A program made the translations under genes and the position numbers. A stretch of DNA of 64,000 bases from Caccoplasma intestinavium. Its GTDB lineage: Bacteria; Bacteroidota; Bacteroidia; Bacteroidales; UBA11471. Positions 44,190 to 54,234 of the stretch are shown here, in pieces. The stretch spans positions 19,114 to 83,113 of the forward strand of contig DVKT01000063.1 in NCBI GenBank assembly GCA_018715885.1. The letters are read 5' to 3'. Each line of letters starts with the position of its first letter. Position 1 is the stretch's first letter. The notes beneath the pieces were generated by a model. The model was not told the origin of the DNA, made no database searches, and was given only the letters and a program-made list of their open reading frames with translations.

Positions 44190-45728
44190 ATGAAGAAGAC
44201 ATATATATATTTACTTGCATTCGTCCTTTCTTTCTCGGCCGTGTCGTGTGAAGACTGGATGAATATCGACCCGGCCGGTAAGCAGAATACCACCAATTAC
44301 TGGCAAAATGCGGGCGAAGTAGAGGCCGTCTTGGGAACTGCATATCTGAATATGCGCAAAGCGATTACCAACAAGACGTTTGTCTATTGGGGAGAAATGC
44401 GGGGCAACGGGCTCGGCATCATTGAGGGTAGCGCATACGATATCCGTAACGGAAATATCCTACCCAGTAACTCGCTTTGCAAATGGGAAGACATGTACAA
44501 TGTCATAGGTATGGCCAACTCGGTGATCAAGTATGCTCCTACCGTGGTAGAGAAAGACGCATCGTTCAATGACGGAGAAATGCGCTCTATATTGGCCGAA
44601 GCCTATTTCTTGCGCGCATTCTGTTATTTTACGCTTGTGCGTACTTTCCGCGATGTGCCTTACGTTACCGAACCGTATGTCAATGACGATGCCGATTTTT
44701 GGCTTCCCAAGACCGACGGAAATGAGATCCTCCGATCCGAAATAGCTGCCATTACTCCCTATATCGAGTATGCTAAGGAATTCTTCCCCGAAGAAGTCGA
44801 TACCAAAGGACGGGCTACCCGTTGGGCGATCTACACGCTCTTGGCCGATATGAACCTGTGGCTGAGCGCTTCCGATGCAAGCAATGCGCAGACCTATTTG
44901 CAGAATTGCGTCAACGCTTGTGATGCGGTAATTAATAGTGGCCGTGTAGGTCTTATCGCCGGATCGGAATGGTTTACCAATTTCTATCCCGGAAACAGTA
45001 ACGAAAGTATTTTCGAATTGCAATTCTCCAATGCTCTTTCACAGACGAACTCGTTTATGAACTGGTTCGGTGGTACACAAGACGTAATATCTACGGCAAA
45101 CGGACGTTATTTCTATACCAGTGCTATCAGCTACATGAGACTTGCTTCGCTTGCTCCGACCGATGTACGCGGAGCCGGAGGTTCTTATCCCGCTACTACG
45201 ACAACTTATAATTATACGACGGTGTGGAAATACTATGGTTCTGATATGCAGGGGACCGTCAGAAACGACTTGGAAAATGATCAGAACTGGATCATTTACC
45301 GGTTGGCCGAGGTCTATCTGATGAAAGCCGAAGCTCTTGCTTTGCAACAAGATTTCAGTGGGGCGATAGATATTCTCAATGATGTGCGTACCCGTGCCGG
45401 TAGCGATGAGTTGCAAGAAACACTGTACGGAAATGAATATGACGTGATAACGGCTATTTTGGATGAGCGTGCTGTCGAACTTTTCGCCGAAGGAAAAAAT
45501 TGGTACGATTTGTTGCGTACCGGTCTTCGTTATGAGCATAATCCCAATTATCAGGATCTGTTGCTCGATGAGTGTACCAATGGCTTGACATCGATTTCGG
45601 CCGCTTTGGTACGTTCCAAGATGAAAAGAAATATCCCTTATTCGTGGTATTTGCCGATCAGCACCAGTGAATTGGAGGCCAACCCCAATTTGGTACAGAA
45701 TCCGGCTTATGCAAACCTCGGAAATTAA
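44190..45728 (+). CDS. SusD/RagB-like lipoprotein 1
   Basis: Surface lid that binds substrate over SusC 1. The lipobox is AVSC followed by EDWMNIDPAG. The helical TPR-like SusD fold is shown by GEMRSILAEAYFLRAFCYFTLVRTF, NWIIYRLAEVYLMKAEALALQ and AVELFAEGKNWYDLLRTG. The length is 512 aa. Order SusC then SusD with 12 nt between is standard. Two FAS1 lipoproteins follow in place of common SGBPs. Confidence 0.95.
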   Translation: MKKTYIYLLAFVLSFSAVSCEDWMNIDPAGKQNTTNYWQNAGEVEAVLGTAYLNMRKAITNKTFVYWGEMRGNGLGIIEGSAYDIRNGNILPSNSLCKWEDMYNVIGMANSVIKYAPTVVEKDASFNDGEMRSILAEAYFLRAFCYFTLVRTFRDVPYVTEPYVNDDADFWLPKTDGNEILRSEIAAITPYIEYAKEFFPEEVDTKGRATRWAIYTLLADMNLWLSASDASNAQTYLQNCVNACDAVINSGRVGLIAGSEWFTNFYPGNSNESIFELQFSNALSQTNSFMNWFGGTQDVISTANGRYFYTSAISYMRLASLAPTDVRGAGGSYPATTTTYNYTTVWKYYGSDMQGTVRNDLENDQNWIIYRLAEVYLMKAEALALQQDFSGAIDILNDVRTRAGSDELQETLYGNEYDVITAILDERAVELFAEGKNWYDLLRTGLRYEHNPNYQDLLLDECTNGLTSISAALVRSKMKRNIPYSWYLPISTSELEANPNLVQNPAYANLGN

Positions 45729-45747
45729 TTTAGTAAAGTAATATCCT

Positions 45748-47403
45748 ATGAAACATAAAATTTTATATCTGTTCGTGGCTGTAGCTATGCTTTCGGCATG
45801 CAACGATAATCTTGAGGATTCGACTTTTACGATCTCCGAAGAGGTTCCGGCAGCTACATGGCTGAAAGAGAACGGCTATTCCCAGTGGGTGAGTCTTCTC
45901 GAATATACCAATCTGTACAGTACCATCAATCTCAATGCCGGAGATTACACCCTTTTCGTCCCCAATAACGAGGCGGTAAACGCTTATCTCTCGGAAAATA
46001 ACTATCCTTCGGTTTCGTCGATCAACATGGATTATGCCAAATTGCTGGTAAAATACCATACCATTGCGGGTAACCAGTATTCGCAGGTCGATTTTACCAA
46101 TGACGTGTTGCCCGATACGACAGCAACCGGCGACCGCCTTACGGTAACGTTCGATGATAATGGCGATTATTTTGTGAATACCGAAGCGAAAATTACGAAT
46201 TTCGACATCGCGACGACCAATGCCACGCTCTTTATCATCGACAAGATGCTTTCTCCGGTAACGGAGTATATCTATGATCGGTTGGAAAACGATGCCGAAT
46301 GGTCTCTTTTCAAGGAACTGCTCGAAGCTACGGCTCTTGATTCGCTCGTTAAGCAACCCGAGAGCGGTAAGGCATCGCAATATACGCTCTTCGTCGTTCC
46401 CAATTCGGTTTTTGGTGCAGCTAATATTTCCAATCTTAGTGCTTTGGCCGATACCCTCAATGCTGGGCAGGATCGCGAAGCATGGAAAGCAACCGATAAT
46501 GCCATGTATCGTTATGCTGCTTACCATTTCCTCTCGGGGGCATATTCAACCAATGATTTTGTCAAAGTCGATACAACCTCTACATCTTCTCAAGTTCTTA
46601 TTTTGGAGACGCTTTCGGAAGCCGATTTCCTCGAATTCCAGAGTATCGAATCGAATTTCTATATCAATTACGATACGGCTTCCATGTCGGGCGTACAATT
46701 CCTGGAAACGACCAACCTCCTTTGCAAGAACGGTATGATACATACGGTCGATGCCCCGATGTATATCAAGGCTCCGAGCACGATTCCTGCCACGACGTGG
46801 GAGTTGACCGACTATGATGTATTGGCTCGTGAAATACCCGAGTACCGTCTCTCGTCGCTTACGTCGGCATTGGACTATCCTCTCGGCGATCTTCTCGAGA
46901 AATACGGTGCGTTGTTCCCCTATCAGTGGCAGACAGTCGCTTCCCGCTTCTCTCCGGTTTCCTATTATGTGGGAACATCGACCGACTCGATCGGTAAATA
47001 CTTTATGAACCACGATGCATTGAATATCGACCTCGGACAGTATGGTTATGTCGAAATGGAATCGCCTACGATTGTTGCCGACTCGACGACTTATTATGTA
47101 GGGTTGAGCTTCTACAATACGTTTGGTTCTGCTCCCGGTAACCGTATTACCATCTATCTCGATGACGAGCTGGTAGGTACGATGTATACCAGTGGCGGCA
47201 AAGCTCCTTCCCGATTCAAAAAAGATCCGAAACCCGAGGAATGGATTGCCATACCTAAGGTAGATCAGAAAAAAACCGAAAATAACGAGTATATCGTAGG
47301 TGAAGTAACCTTTGAAACTACCGGTAAACACAAGTTGCGTATCGAGGATAATCAAGGTGGAGATATTTACCTCGACTATATTTTGTTCACTCCTAAAAAA
47401 TAA
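45748..47403 (+). CDS. FAS1-domain lipoprotein with C-terminal binding-like module
   Basis: Predicted surface lipoprotein (lipobox MLSAC then NDNLEDS). The 551 aa hold two FAS1-like domains, about 35-165 (DYTLFVPNNEAVNAYL, KLLVKYHTIAG) and 180-340 (QYTLFVVPNSVF, RYAAYHFLSGAY, NGMIHTVDAPMYI). A C-terminal region of about 180 aa, ending TTGKHKLRIEDNQGGDIYLDYILFTP, reads like a jelly-roll carbohydrate-binding domain (GNRITIYLDDELVGT). It is 19 nt after SusD 1 and is likely the surface glycan-binding component of transporter 1. No catalytic motif. Confidence 0.72.
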   Translation: MKHKILYLFVAVAMLSACNDNLEDSTFTISEEVPAATWLKENGYSQWVSLLEYTNLYSTINLNAGDYTLFVPNNEAVNAYLSENNYPSVSSINMDYAKLLVKYHTIAGNQYSQVDFTNDVLPDTTATGDRLTVTFDDNGDYFVNTEAKITNFDIATTNATLFIIDKMLSPVTEYIYDRLENDAEWSLFKELLEATALDSLVKQPESGKASQYTLFVVPNSVFGAANISNLSALADTLNAGQDREAWKATDNAMYRYAAYHFLSGAYSTNDFVKVDTTSTSSQVLILETLSEADFLEFQSIESNFYINYDTASMSGVQFLETTNLLCKNGMIHTVDAPMYIKAPSTIPATTWELTDYDVLAREIPEYRLSSLTSALDYPLGDLLEKYGALFPYQWQTVASRFSPVSYYVGTSTDSIGKYFMNHDALNIDLGQYGYVEMESPTIVADSTTYYVGLSFYNTFGSAPGNRITIYLDDELVGTMYTSGGKAPSRFKKDPKPEEWIAIPKVDQKKTENNEYIVGEVTFETTGKHKLRIEDNQGGDIYLDYILFTPKK

Positions 47404-47408
47404 AAGCG

Positions 47409-49214
47409 ATGAGAAATATGAAAAAAACAGCATTCTTTCTTCTCCTTGCTGTCTGCGGTCTGTGGGCTTGTAATGACAATTGGAATGATTACTACGACGG
47501 ATCGTCAGTGAGCGGGAGTGTCGATACGGCAACAACAGTATTGGATTGCTCTATCATAGAGTTTTTCCAAACCCATGCCGAGTATGCCGAGTTTTATAAA
47601 CTCCTTCAAGACGTAGGTGCCATGTCTTCGCTCGAAGCCGATCAGGAACTTACGGTTTGGGCAGTTGGCAATTCCGGCGTAACGGCTGCTGCCGGCGAAT
47701 ATACCGAAGGGTCGCTTGCCACCGATACGACCCGTGTCAAATACCATGTCAATTATCTTTCCTTCAATCGGGATCAGCTCAAAAACGGAGCCCGTTTGAA
47801 AACGTTGAACGGTATTTATGTGCAGATTACCATCGACGAGGCCGGCGATATATATGCCAATGCCTCGAAAGTCCTCAAAACCTATCGCCTCAACAACGGT
47901 GTGATACATGTTATTGATGAAATGATGGCTGCCCGTATCAATCTTTACGAGTATATCAAGCAATTGCCCGATGAATATTCGATATACCGTGATTCTATCA
48001 TGGCATACAGTGTCGAATTGTTTGACGAGTCGAAATCCACACCTATCGGCGTGGACAAGACGGGTAACACCATTTACGACTCGGTATTTGTCGTGTACAA
48101 TCCGTTGTTCGATACGGTCGAGATCAATTCGGAGTTCAAGCAGTTCACCTGCTTCATTCCCGACAATAACGTGATGAAAGACTGTTTCACAAAAATGAAC
48201 TCCACGTATGAGGCTATCGGTCGTCCGCTTATCGACGAAAGTGCCGAATATCCCTATTTGGCGCAGAGCGATATGGAACTTGCCATAAACTGGATAAAGA
48301 GGGCTACCATCTTCGAAGGTACTCTTTCCGAAGCCGAAGCTTCGGTACCAGATCTTTACTCGGCTTATGATAAGCAGTGGAAGAATACCGATATGAACGG
48401 AAATCCCGTGCAGGTAATCGATGTGCAGAACCCCGAAGAGTTATCCAATGGCCGTGTATATTACATACAAGATTTGAAAGTTCCCAACAATGTGGTTATA
48501 ACGCGCCTCAAACAGTTTGTTTACCACTATGAGAATATAACCAATCCCGATTCGCTGGCGGCTCTTTTCTGTATCCGAGGAACAGCGGGGGCAGTAAAGG
48601 TTTCAGATCAAGACGCCATTCCTACTTTGGCCGCCAATGCGGGAGCAGATTGGAATTCGCCGGCTTTTGCCGAGTACACCTATACCTACTTTGCCAATTA
48701 TAGGGTATTGGAGGCAACTGGTGCAGAAGATGCAACCGAGTTCTCGGTTGCGTTCTCTCCGGTAACACCGTATGCTCCCTATAAGATAACCGAGTATAAA
48801 ATTCCGGCAGGTGAATATACGCTCTATTTGGGCTTCCGTTCCTCGGCCATGTGTACCGGTAACGTCTATTTTGCAACGGCCGATACTCAAAACGGCGGGC
48901 TCGAACTCGACCCCTCTTCGGCCGATGCCGCCGGTGTACAAGATGTGAAGTTGATGTCGCCTTATAAACTTATTGCGTCGAATATCGACTTTACGGCAGC
49001 TACGCCGTGGAACTACGACCGTGCCGAGGGTGGTGAGATGCCGCAGTACTCGAATGGTAAAAACCGTTGGAACTCCAATGGAGGTAAAGTGGGTACCGTA
49101 ACCGTAGAAGGTGAAGGTATGCAATCGGTACGTATCAAAGTCTCGTATGTATCGGGAAATCTGAAAATGCAACTTTATCACTGGTGTCTTGTACCTACCG
49201 AGAATAATTATTGA
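47409..49214 (+). CDS. FAS1-domain lipoprotein (DUF5108-like C-terminus)
   Basis: Probable surface lipoprotein with lipobox GLWAC then NDNWNDYYDGS, closely resembling the start of the 816-aa FAS1 protein. Two FAS1-like units cover about 35-180 (LTVWAVGNSGV, VKYHVNYLSFN, NNGVIHVIDEMM) and 190-380 (FTCFIPDNNVMKDCF). The last 185 residues (VLEATGAEDATEF through RIKVSYVSGNLKMQLYHW) look like a beta-sandwich ligand-binding module similar to DUF5108. It is 601 aa. Its stop codon lies 20 nt before the ATG of SusC 2, so it may serve transporter 2 in the same way. Function inferred. Confidence 0.72.
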   Translation: MRNMKKTAFFLLLAVCGLWACNDNWNDYYDGSSVSGSVDTATTVLDCSIIEFFQTHAEYAEFYKLLQDVGAMSSLEADQELTVWAVGNSGVTAAAGEYTEGSLATDTTRVKYHVNYLSFNRDQLKNGARLKTLNGIYVQITIDEAGDIYANASKVLKTYRLNNGVIHVIDEMMAARINLYEYIKQLPDEYSIYRDSIMAYSVELFDESKSTPIGVDKTGNTIYDSVFVVYNPLFDTVEINSEFKQFTCFIPDNNVMKDCFTKMNSTYEAIGRPLIDESAEYPYLAQSDMELAINWIKRATIFEGTLSEAEASVPDLYSAYDKQWKNTDMNGNPVQVIDVQNPEELSNGRVYYIQDLKVPNNVVITRLKQFVYHYENITNPDSLAALFCIRGTAGAVKVSDQDAIPTLAANAGADWNSPAFAEYTYTYFANYRVLEATGAEDATEFSVAFSPVTPYAPYKITEYKIPAGEYTLYLGFRSSAMCTGNVYFATADTQNGGLELDPSSADAAGVQDVKLMSPYKLIASNIDFTAATPWNYDRAEGGEMPQYSNGKNRWNSNGGKVGTVTVEGEGMQSVRIKVSYVSGNLKMQLYHWCLVPTENNY

Positions 49215-49234
49215 TATCAAACACACAATACGAT

Positions 49235-52200
49235 ATGAAAAAACTTAGAAACATATTTCTGCTCCTGTTGATTGCTTTGGTGTCGATGCCGGCAGTTGCG
49301 CAACGTACCTATACGATCACAGGTCAGGTGGTCGACCCTTACAACGGGTCGCCCATCGAAGGAGCCGTTGTTTCGGCAACAAACCTGAAACAATCGGTAA
49401 CGACCGATGCCAATGGCGCGTTTAAGGCTGAACTTTCAAGCCTAAAAGGAGAATTGAATGTTTGGTATCCCGGTTTTTATACCAAAGTGATTCCCGTTAA
49501 CGGTCGTACGAACTTCAAAGTCATACTGATTCCCGAAGACAAGTACGGTTATAACGACCAGATTCTTACACCCAATGCCGTTACTCCCGGTCAGGATAAA
49601 AATACCAATACGTATGCTCGTCAAAGTAAAGATTTTACTTCGTCGACAGTCGATGTAGAAAAGACATTTACCAATATTCCCGGTCTCTATGTGGCCGAGA
49701 AAAGCGGTATGCCCGGAGAGGGGGCTTTCTTCCAGATTCGCGGTAACCGCACGGCCAATGCTACCGGTATGCCTTTGATCGTTGTCAACGGTCAGCCTTA
49801 TTTCGGCGACTTGAATACGTCGGGTGTCATCAACGGGTATTCGTCGAGTATTTTCGATGCGCTCAATGCTCAGGATATTGCCAGTGTTTCGGTATTGAAA
49901 GGTGCCGATGCCGCCATGTACGGTTCTTTGGCATCGAACGGCGTTATCGCCATCGAGACCGAGCGGGCTATCGACCTCGATACCCGGGTGGAATTTATCG
50001 GACAATATGGTGTCGATCTCAATCAGTCGACTTTGCCGGTTCTCAATGTAAAAGATTATAAAAAGTATGTCTCGGCATTGGGCCTTACCGATGGTACCTA
50101 TGAGGATATGGACGATCTTATTACCGATTTCCCGTATCTCTCGCAAGATCCATCGACCTATGTCAATCCTTATCTTTACAACAACAATACCGACTGGCAG
50201 GACGAGATTTACAGCCCCGGTTTCGTAACCGACAACACCTTGAAAATAAAAGGTGGTGATGCCATTGCCAAGTATGACCTTTCGATCGGTTATAAGCGGA
50301 AAGAAGGTCAGGTCGATAAAACCGACTACAATCGCTACTACGCCCGTTTGAACTCCGATATCGCTTTGAGCCGTAACCTGACGCTCACATCAGCTTTGTC
50401 GTTGGCTTACATCAACAGCAATTTGCAGGAGCAGGGACTCTCTTATGAGACCAATCCTCTCCTCACGGCTTTGCGTAAAGCTCCTTTGTTCTCGCCTTTT
50501 GAAAAAGACGATAAAAACCAGCTTTTGCCCGAATATGCGCCTATTCGCGACGAAAACGGTGAAATCATCACCAATAATGCCGTATCCAATCCCTCGGCTG
50601 TTGTCAATACGATACAAGCCAAAAACAATATCTATGATGTTCAGGCTCTTTTCGGTCTGAACGGAAAGATCAAAGAACATTGGACGCTGGGTGCTTCGGC
50701 CGGTCTTTATTACTACAAGAAACAAGAATCGATCTTCATTCCCGGTGCAACGAACCAGACCATCATGCCGTTGCAAAACGGATTGGCCGAGAATACTTCG
50801 CGTGTGGGTGAAACCGAGTTGCTCAACTTCTATTTTGCGGCTCGCACAGGTTACAACCAGACTTTTGCCGGTATGCACAACCTGAAAGGTTCTCTGGGCG
50901 TGCAGGCTGTTATCAACAGCACCGAGTACGATAGCGGTGAAGGTATAAACGCCGAGAGCGACTACTATTATCTCTTGGGTAGCACCAGCAGCAATATCGG
51001 TCGTAAAGTAGGCGGATATATCGACAAGTTCAACTGGGTCAACATCAATGCCAATTTGACTTATACCTATAACCACTTGGTAGGAGTAGGAGTAACGTTG
51101 GCTTCGGACTACGCATCTTCTTTCGGAAACGATGCTCCGTCGATGGCCGTGTTCCCCTCTGTAAATGCCGCATTCTATGCCAAGAATGCTCCCGGTGTGC
51201 GCAATGTCGATTTCATCAATCAGTTGACTCTTCGTGCCGAATATGTAACAACGGGTAACAGCCGGTTCTCTTCGGGTCTCAGCAAATATGCTTACTCGCA
51301 GGCCAGCTTCCGTGCTTTGTCCGGTCTTGTACGTGCCGGTGTTGCCAATACCGGCCTGAAATGGGAAACCGACCGTACGTTCGATGTCGGTCTCGATATT
51401 TCGTTGTGGAACAACCGTATCGATGCCTCTGTCGATTATTATAACGGGAAAACCAACGACGTGATCATGCTTCGCAGTATTCCGTCGGTATTTGGTACCA
51501 GTACGATGTATGACAACATCGGAACCTTGAAGAACGAAGGTGTCGAAGTGGGATTCCAGTTTGCTCCCGTATATACCAAAAACTTCAAATGGTATATCGG
51601 TGCCACACTTGCCCACAATAAGAACCGTCTTTCTTCTCTCGACGGCAATGCCTCTATCATAAGCGAAATGAGCGACGGAGCAGCTATTATTTCAGAAGTG
51701 GGTAAACCTCTGTACAATTTTTACGGCTATGAGACAGCCGGCGTATTCTCTACGACAGAGGAGGCTGCGGCTGCCAACTTGAAAACTCCGGGCGGTGTTG
51801 CTTTTGGTGCCGGTGATGTACACTTTGTCGATCAAAATAATGATGGTGTGATCGATGAGAAAGACCGTGTAAACCTCGGTAGCGCCGATCCTAAAATTTT
51901 CGGTAACATCTATACGACGTTACGCTATAAAAATTTCGAATTGTCGGTTAATTTCGGATACAGTCAGGGCAATAAATCTTATAATGCCGTGCGCCGTATC
52001 GGAGAGAGCATGAGCGATTACGGTAATCAGCTCGTGTCGACCAACCGCCGTTGGCAAAGCAACGGCGACATCACCACGATGCCGAAAGCCACTTATGGCG
52101 ACCCGATGGGCAATAATCGTTTCTCCGACCGTTGGATCGAAGACGCTTCGTATCTCAAAATTAAAGAGATTTACGTAAGCTATAAATTCAACTTCTTGCG

Positions 52201-52366
52201 TGGAACGACCCTGTTTGCTTCGGCCGAGAATGTATTCACCTTTACCAAGTATTTAGGTCTTGATCCCGAAACAACTTATTCTTACGATGCTTCGTTGCGC
52301 GGATTCGACTATGCCAAAGTGGCGCTTCCTCGTTCGTTTAAAGTCGGTGTTAAGCTCGAATTCTAA
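49235..52366 (+). CDS. SusC-like TonB-dependent transporter 2 (atypical plug)
   Basis: Second outer-membrane importer. A TTG-opened extension at 49211 overlaps the previous stop; the ATG at 49235 with a proper signal peptide (to PAVAQ) is used, giving 1043 aa. The carboxypeptidase-regulatory-like domain YTITGQVVDPYNGSPIEGAVV is followed by a linker of some 60 residues (RQSKDFTSSTVDVEKTF) and a plug reading FFQIRGNRTANATGMPLIVV in place of the usual SIRGTxSLNGNxxPLxVVDG. IASVSVLKGADAAMYG is conserved. The barrel ends SFKVGVKLEF. It is not a recent copy of SusC 1, so a different cargo is likely. Confidence 0.92.
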   Translation: MKKLRNIFLLLLIALVSMPAVAQRTYTITGQVVDPYNGSPIEGAVVSATNLKQSVTTDANGAFKAELSSLKGELNVWYPGFYTKVIPVNGRTNFKVILIPEDKYGYNDQILTPNAVTPGQDKNTNTYARQSKDFTSSTVDVEKTFTNIPGLYVAEKSGMPGEGAFFQIRGNRTANATGMPLIVVNGQPYFGDLNTSGVINGYSSSIFDALNAQDIASVSVLKGADAAMYGSLASNGVIAIETERAIDLDTRVEFIGQYGVDLNQSTLPVLNVKDYKKYVSALGLTDGTYEDMDDLITDFPYLSQDPSTYVNPYLYNNNTDWQDEIYSPGFVTDNTLKIKGGDAIAKYDLSIGYKRKEGQVDKTDYNRYYARLNSDIALSRNLTLTSALSLAYINSNLQEQGLSYETNPLLTALRKAPLFSPFEKDDKNQLLPEYAPIRDENGEIITNNAVSNPSAVVNTIQAKNNIYDVQALFGLNGKIKEHWTLGASAGLYYYKKQESIFIPGATNQTIMPLQNGLAENTSRVGETELLNFYFAARTGYNQTFAGMHNLKGSLGVQAVINSTEYDSGEGINAESDYYYLLGSTSSNIGRKVGGYIDKFNWVNINANLTYTYNHLVGVGVTLASDYASSFGNDAPSMAVFPSVNAAFYAKNAPGVRNVDFINQLTLRAEYVTTGNSRFSSGLSKYAYSQASFRALSGLVRAGVANTGLKWETDRTFDVGLDISLWNNRIDASVDYYNGKTNDVIMLRSIPSVFGTSTMYDNIGTLKNEGVEVGFQFAPVYTKNFKWYIGATLAHNKNRLSSLDGNASIISEMSDGAAIISEVGKPLYNFYGYETAGVFSTTEEAAAANLKTPGGVAFGAGDVHFVDQNNDGVIDEKDRVNLGSADPKIFGNIYTTLRYKNFELSVNFGYSQGNKSYNAVRRIGESMSDYGNQLVSTNRRWQSNGDITTMPKATYGDPMGNNRFSDRWIEDASYLKIKEIYVSYKFNFLRGTTLFASAENVFTFTKYLGLDPETTYSYDASLRGFDYAKVALPRSFKVGVKLEF

Positions 52367-52386
52367 CCATAAGGAGATTTAAGATT

Positions 52387-54135
52387 ATGAAAAATATAAT
52401 GGAAAAATTTGCTGCCTTATTTATCGTTGCGGCTCTCTTTGTCTCATGTTCCGATGAGACGACCGACCTCCTCGATGAAGGCAATTATGTAGGAGTCAAC
52501 TCCGAACTTTATTCCGGTCTTTGGGGGTGTGCCTCGACCGTAGCCGATGTGGCCGATCAGGCGCTTATTCTCGAAGCTCTCCGGGGCAATCTGCTCGAAC
52601 CGACCGAAAATGCCGGAACCGAGGTATGGAATATCTGGAAATACAGCGACCTCAATGGTAACACCCTTGCCGACCCTGCGGGTTATTACCGTGTCATCAT
52701 GAATGTCAACGACTATGTGGCGCATGTCGACAAGTATCGCAAAGAGAACCCTACGGCCCTTAATTTCGAGGAGAAATACGGTGTAACATTCGACTTGTAT
52801 ATTTCTACCGCGATCCGTTATAAAGTATGGGCTTATATGATGCTTGCCAAAATATACGGTGAAGCTATCTATTTCGACGATCCGTTGAGCGAGTATCAAG
52901 ACATTGCCAAATATCCGAAACTCGGTTTCGACCAGATTATCGATAAATGTCTGGAACTCATGAATACCGGTATGTATGGGGTCGACGGTAAACAGATAAC
53001 ACGGTGGAGAACGTTCCTTTTCCCGAGTATTACGGGCGAGAACGAAGGACACATGCGTTACGACCGTTATCAATTTACCCCGCAGTGTCTGTTGGCCGAG
53101 TTGTACTTGTATAAACGAGATTATCACAATGCTGCCATCAATGCGATGACCGAGATTACACTCGGCGGTCGTACCGGTGGCGGTGAATGCTATATCATGC
53201 CTTTGCGCGGTGCTTACAGCAGCGGTTGGAAAAATTGCATACATACATATTTCCGTTGGGAAGACATTACGATGGCTTCGTACAATCCCAGAATGTATGA
53301 AACGAACCGTCTCGAAGATTTTGCTTCGAATGTTTCTCCGTATAGTTATTACGTGCGTCCTACCCAAGTGGCTATGGCCCGTTTCGATACGACAAGTGTA
53401 CCATGTATCGAAAGTGCAATCTTATCCGACCGTTACCGCGGTAGAGGAGGAACGTTTGCCGAAACGGAAACCGGACAGATCATTCTTCAGAAATGGGTCA
53501 GCGGTGTAGCACAGACGACCGAGACAGTCATTCCTCTGTATCGTGCCAGCGGCTTGCACCTGATTCTTTGCGAGGCTTTGGCCGGTTTAGCCAAAGATCC
53601 TTCGACTACGGAGGAGATGAGAAATGCTTTTATCGAAACCGCCCTCGTGCTTCTCAACCAGGGTATCGTAACTTATTGGGACACGACGACCGGTGATTTT
53701 AAGGCCGGTAGCTGCTTCGATAAAGTTATCAAGTATTTCGATCCCAGCAATGCGAATAAATATCTTGCCAACCTGTATCGGGGAACCAACCATACGCAAA
53801 GTGCTTCGCAGTATATTCACAAAGGTATACGCGGTCGTGTAGCCATGGGTAATGTAGGTGGCGATATTTTGTCGACCGATGAAGATTCGGGCTTACCTTT
53901 GTATACTCCCGAAGAGCAATGCTGGAAACTCGATTCTTTGCTTGCCGATGAGTATTTCTTCGAACTCTCGGGCGAAGGTCAGGTAATGTTTGCTTTGTAT
54001 CGTATGATGCAAAACTATCCCGAAAAGAAAGAGTATTTCATCAAATCGATGGCCGCCGGACGCGGTGATGTCGAATCGATACTTTCTGCCGATAAAGGTT
54101 GGTTTATCGATTATGATTTGACCGAAGGAAATTAA
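52387..54135 (+). CDS. SusD-like lipoprotein 2
   Basis: Surface partner of SusC 2, starting 20 nt after it. The lipobox is FVSC followed by SDETTDLLDE. Helical SusD features include RYKVWAYMMLAKIYGEAIYFDD, QCLLAELYLYKRDYHNAAI, LILCEALAGLAKDP and DSLLADEYFFELSGEGQVMFALYRM. The 582 aa are more diverged than SusD 1, matching the atypical SusC 2. A stem-loop follows it before the next gene. Confidence 0.88.
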   Translation: MKNIMEKFAALFIVAALFVSCSDETTDLLDEGNYVGVNSELYSGLWGCASTVADVADQALILEALRGNLLEPTENAGTEVWNIWKYSDLNGNTLADPAGYYRVIMNVNDYVAHVDKYRKENPTALNFEEKYGVTFDLYISTAIRYKVWAYMMLAKIYGEAIYFDDPLSEYQDIAKYPKLGFDQIIDKCLELMNTGMYGVDGKQITRWRTFLFPSITGENEGHMRYDRYQFTPQCLLAELYLYKRDYHNAAINAMTEITLGGRTGGGECYIMPLRGAYSSGWKNCIHTYFRWEDITMASYNPRMYETNRLEDFASNVSPYSYYVRPTQVAMARFDTTSVPCIESAILSDRYRGRGGTFAETETGQIILQKWVSGVAQTTETVIPLYRASGLHLILCEALAGLAKDPSTTEEMRNAFIETALVLLNQGIVTYWDTTTGDFKAGSCFDKVIKYFDPSNANKYLANLYRGTNHTQSASQYIHKGIRGRVAMGNVGGDILSTDEDSGLPLYTPEEQCWKLDSLLADEYFFELSGEGQVMFALYRMMQNYPEKKEYFIKSMAAGRGDVESILSADKGWFIDYDLTEGN

Positions 54136-54161
54136 TGTCTGTCGACATTGTTTAAGACAAG

Positions 54162-54193
54162 GTGTCCGGAGCGGAATATCCTGCTTCGGACAC
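54162..54193 (+). terminator. Stem-loop between SusD 2 and the DUF4450-type gene
   Basis: GTGTCCGGAGC pairs with GCTTCGGACAC (11 bp with one G-U) around a 10-nt loop. The tail TCGTGTTTT is only partly T-rich, so it may attenuate rather than stop transcription. Confidence 0.5.
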
Positions 54194-54234
54194 TCGTGTT
54201 TTCCCGATATTACATATATAATTTTTTTGACGCT

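Noticed and set aside
50390..51616. 408-aa antisense frame over SusC 2
   Set aside because: It lies inside a barrel-coding region and has no family features.
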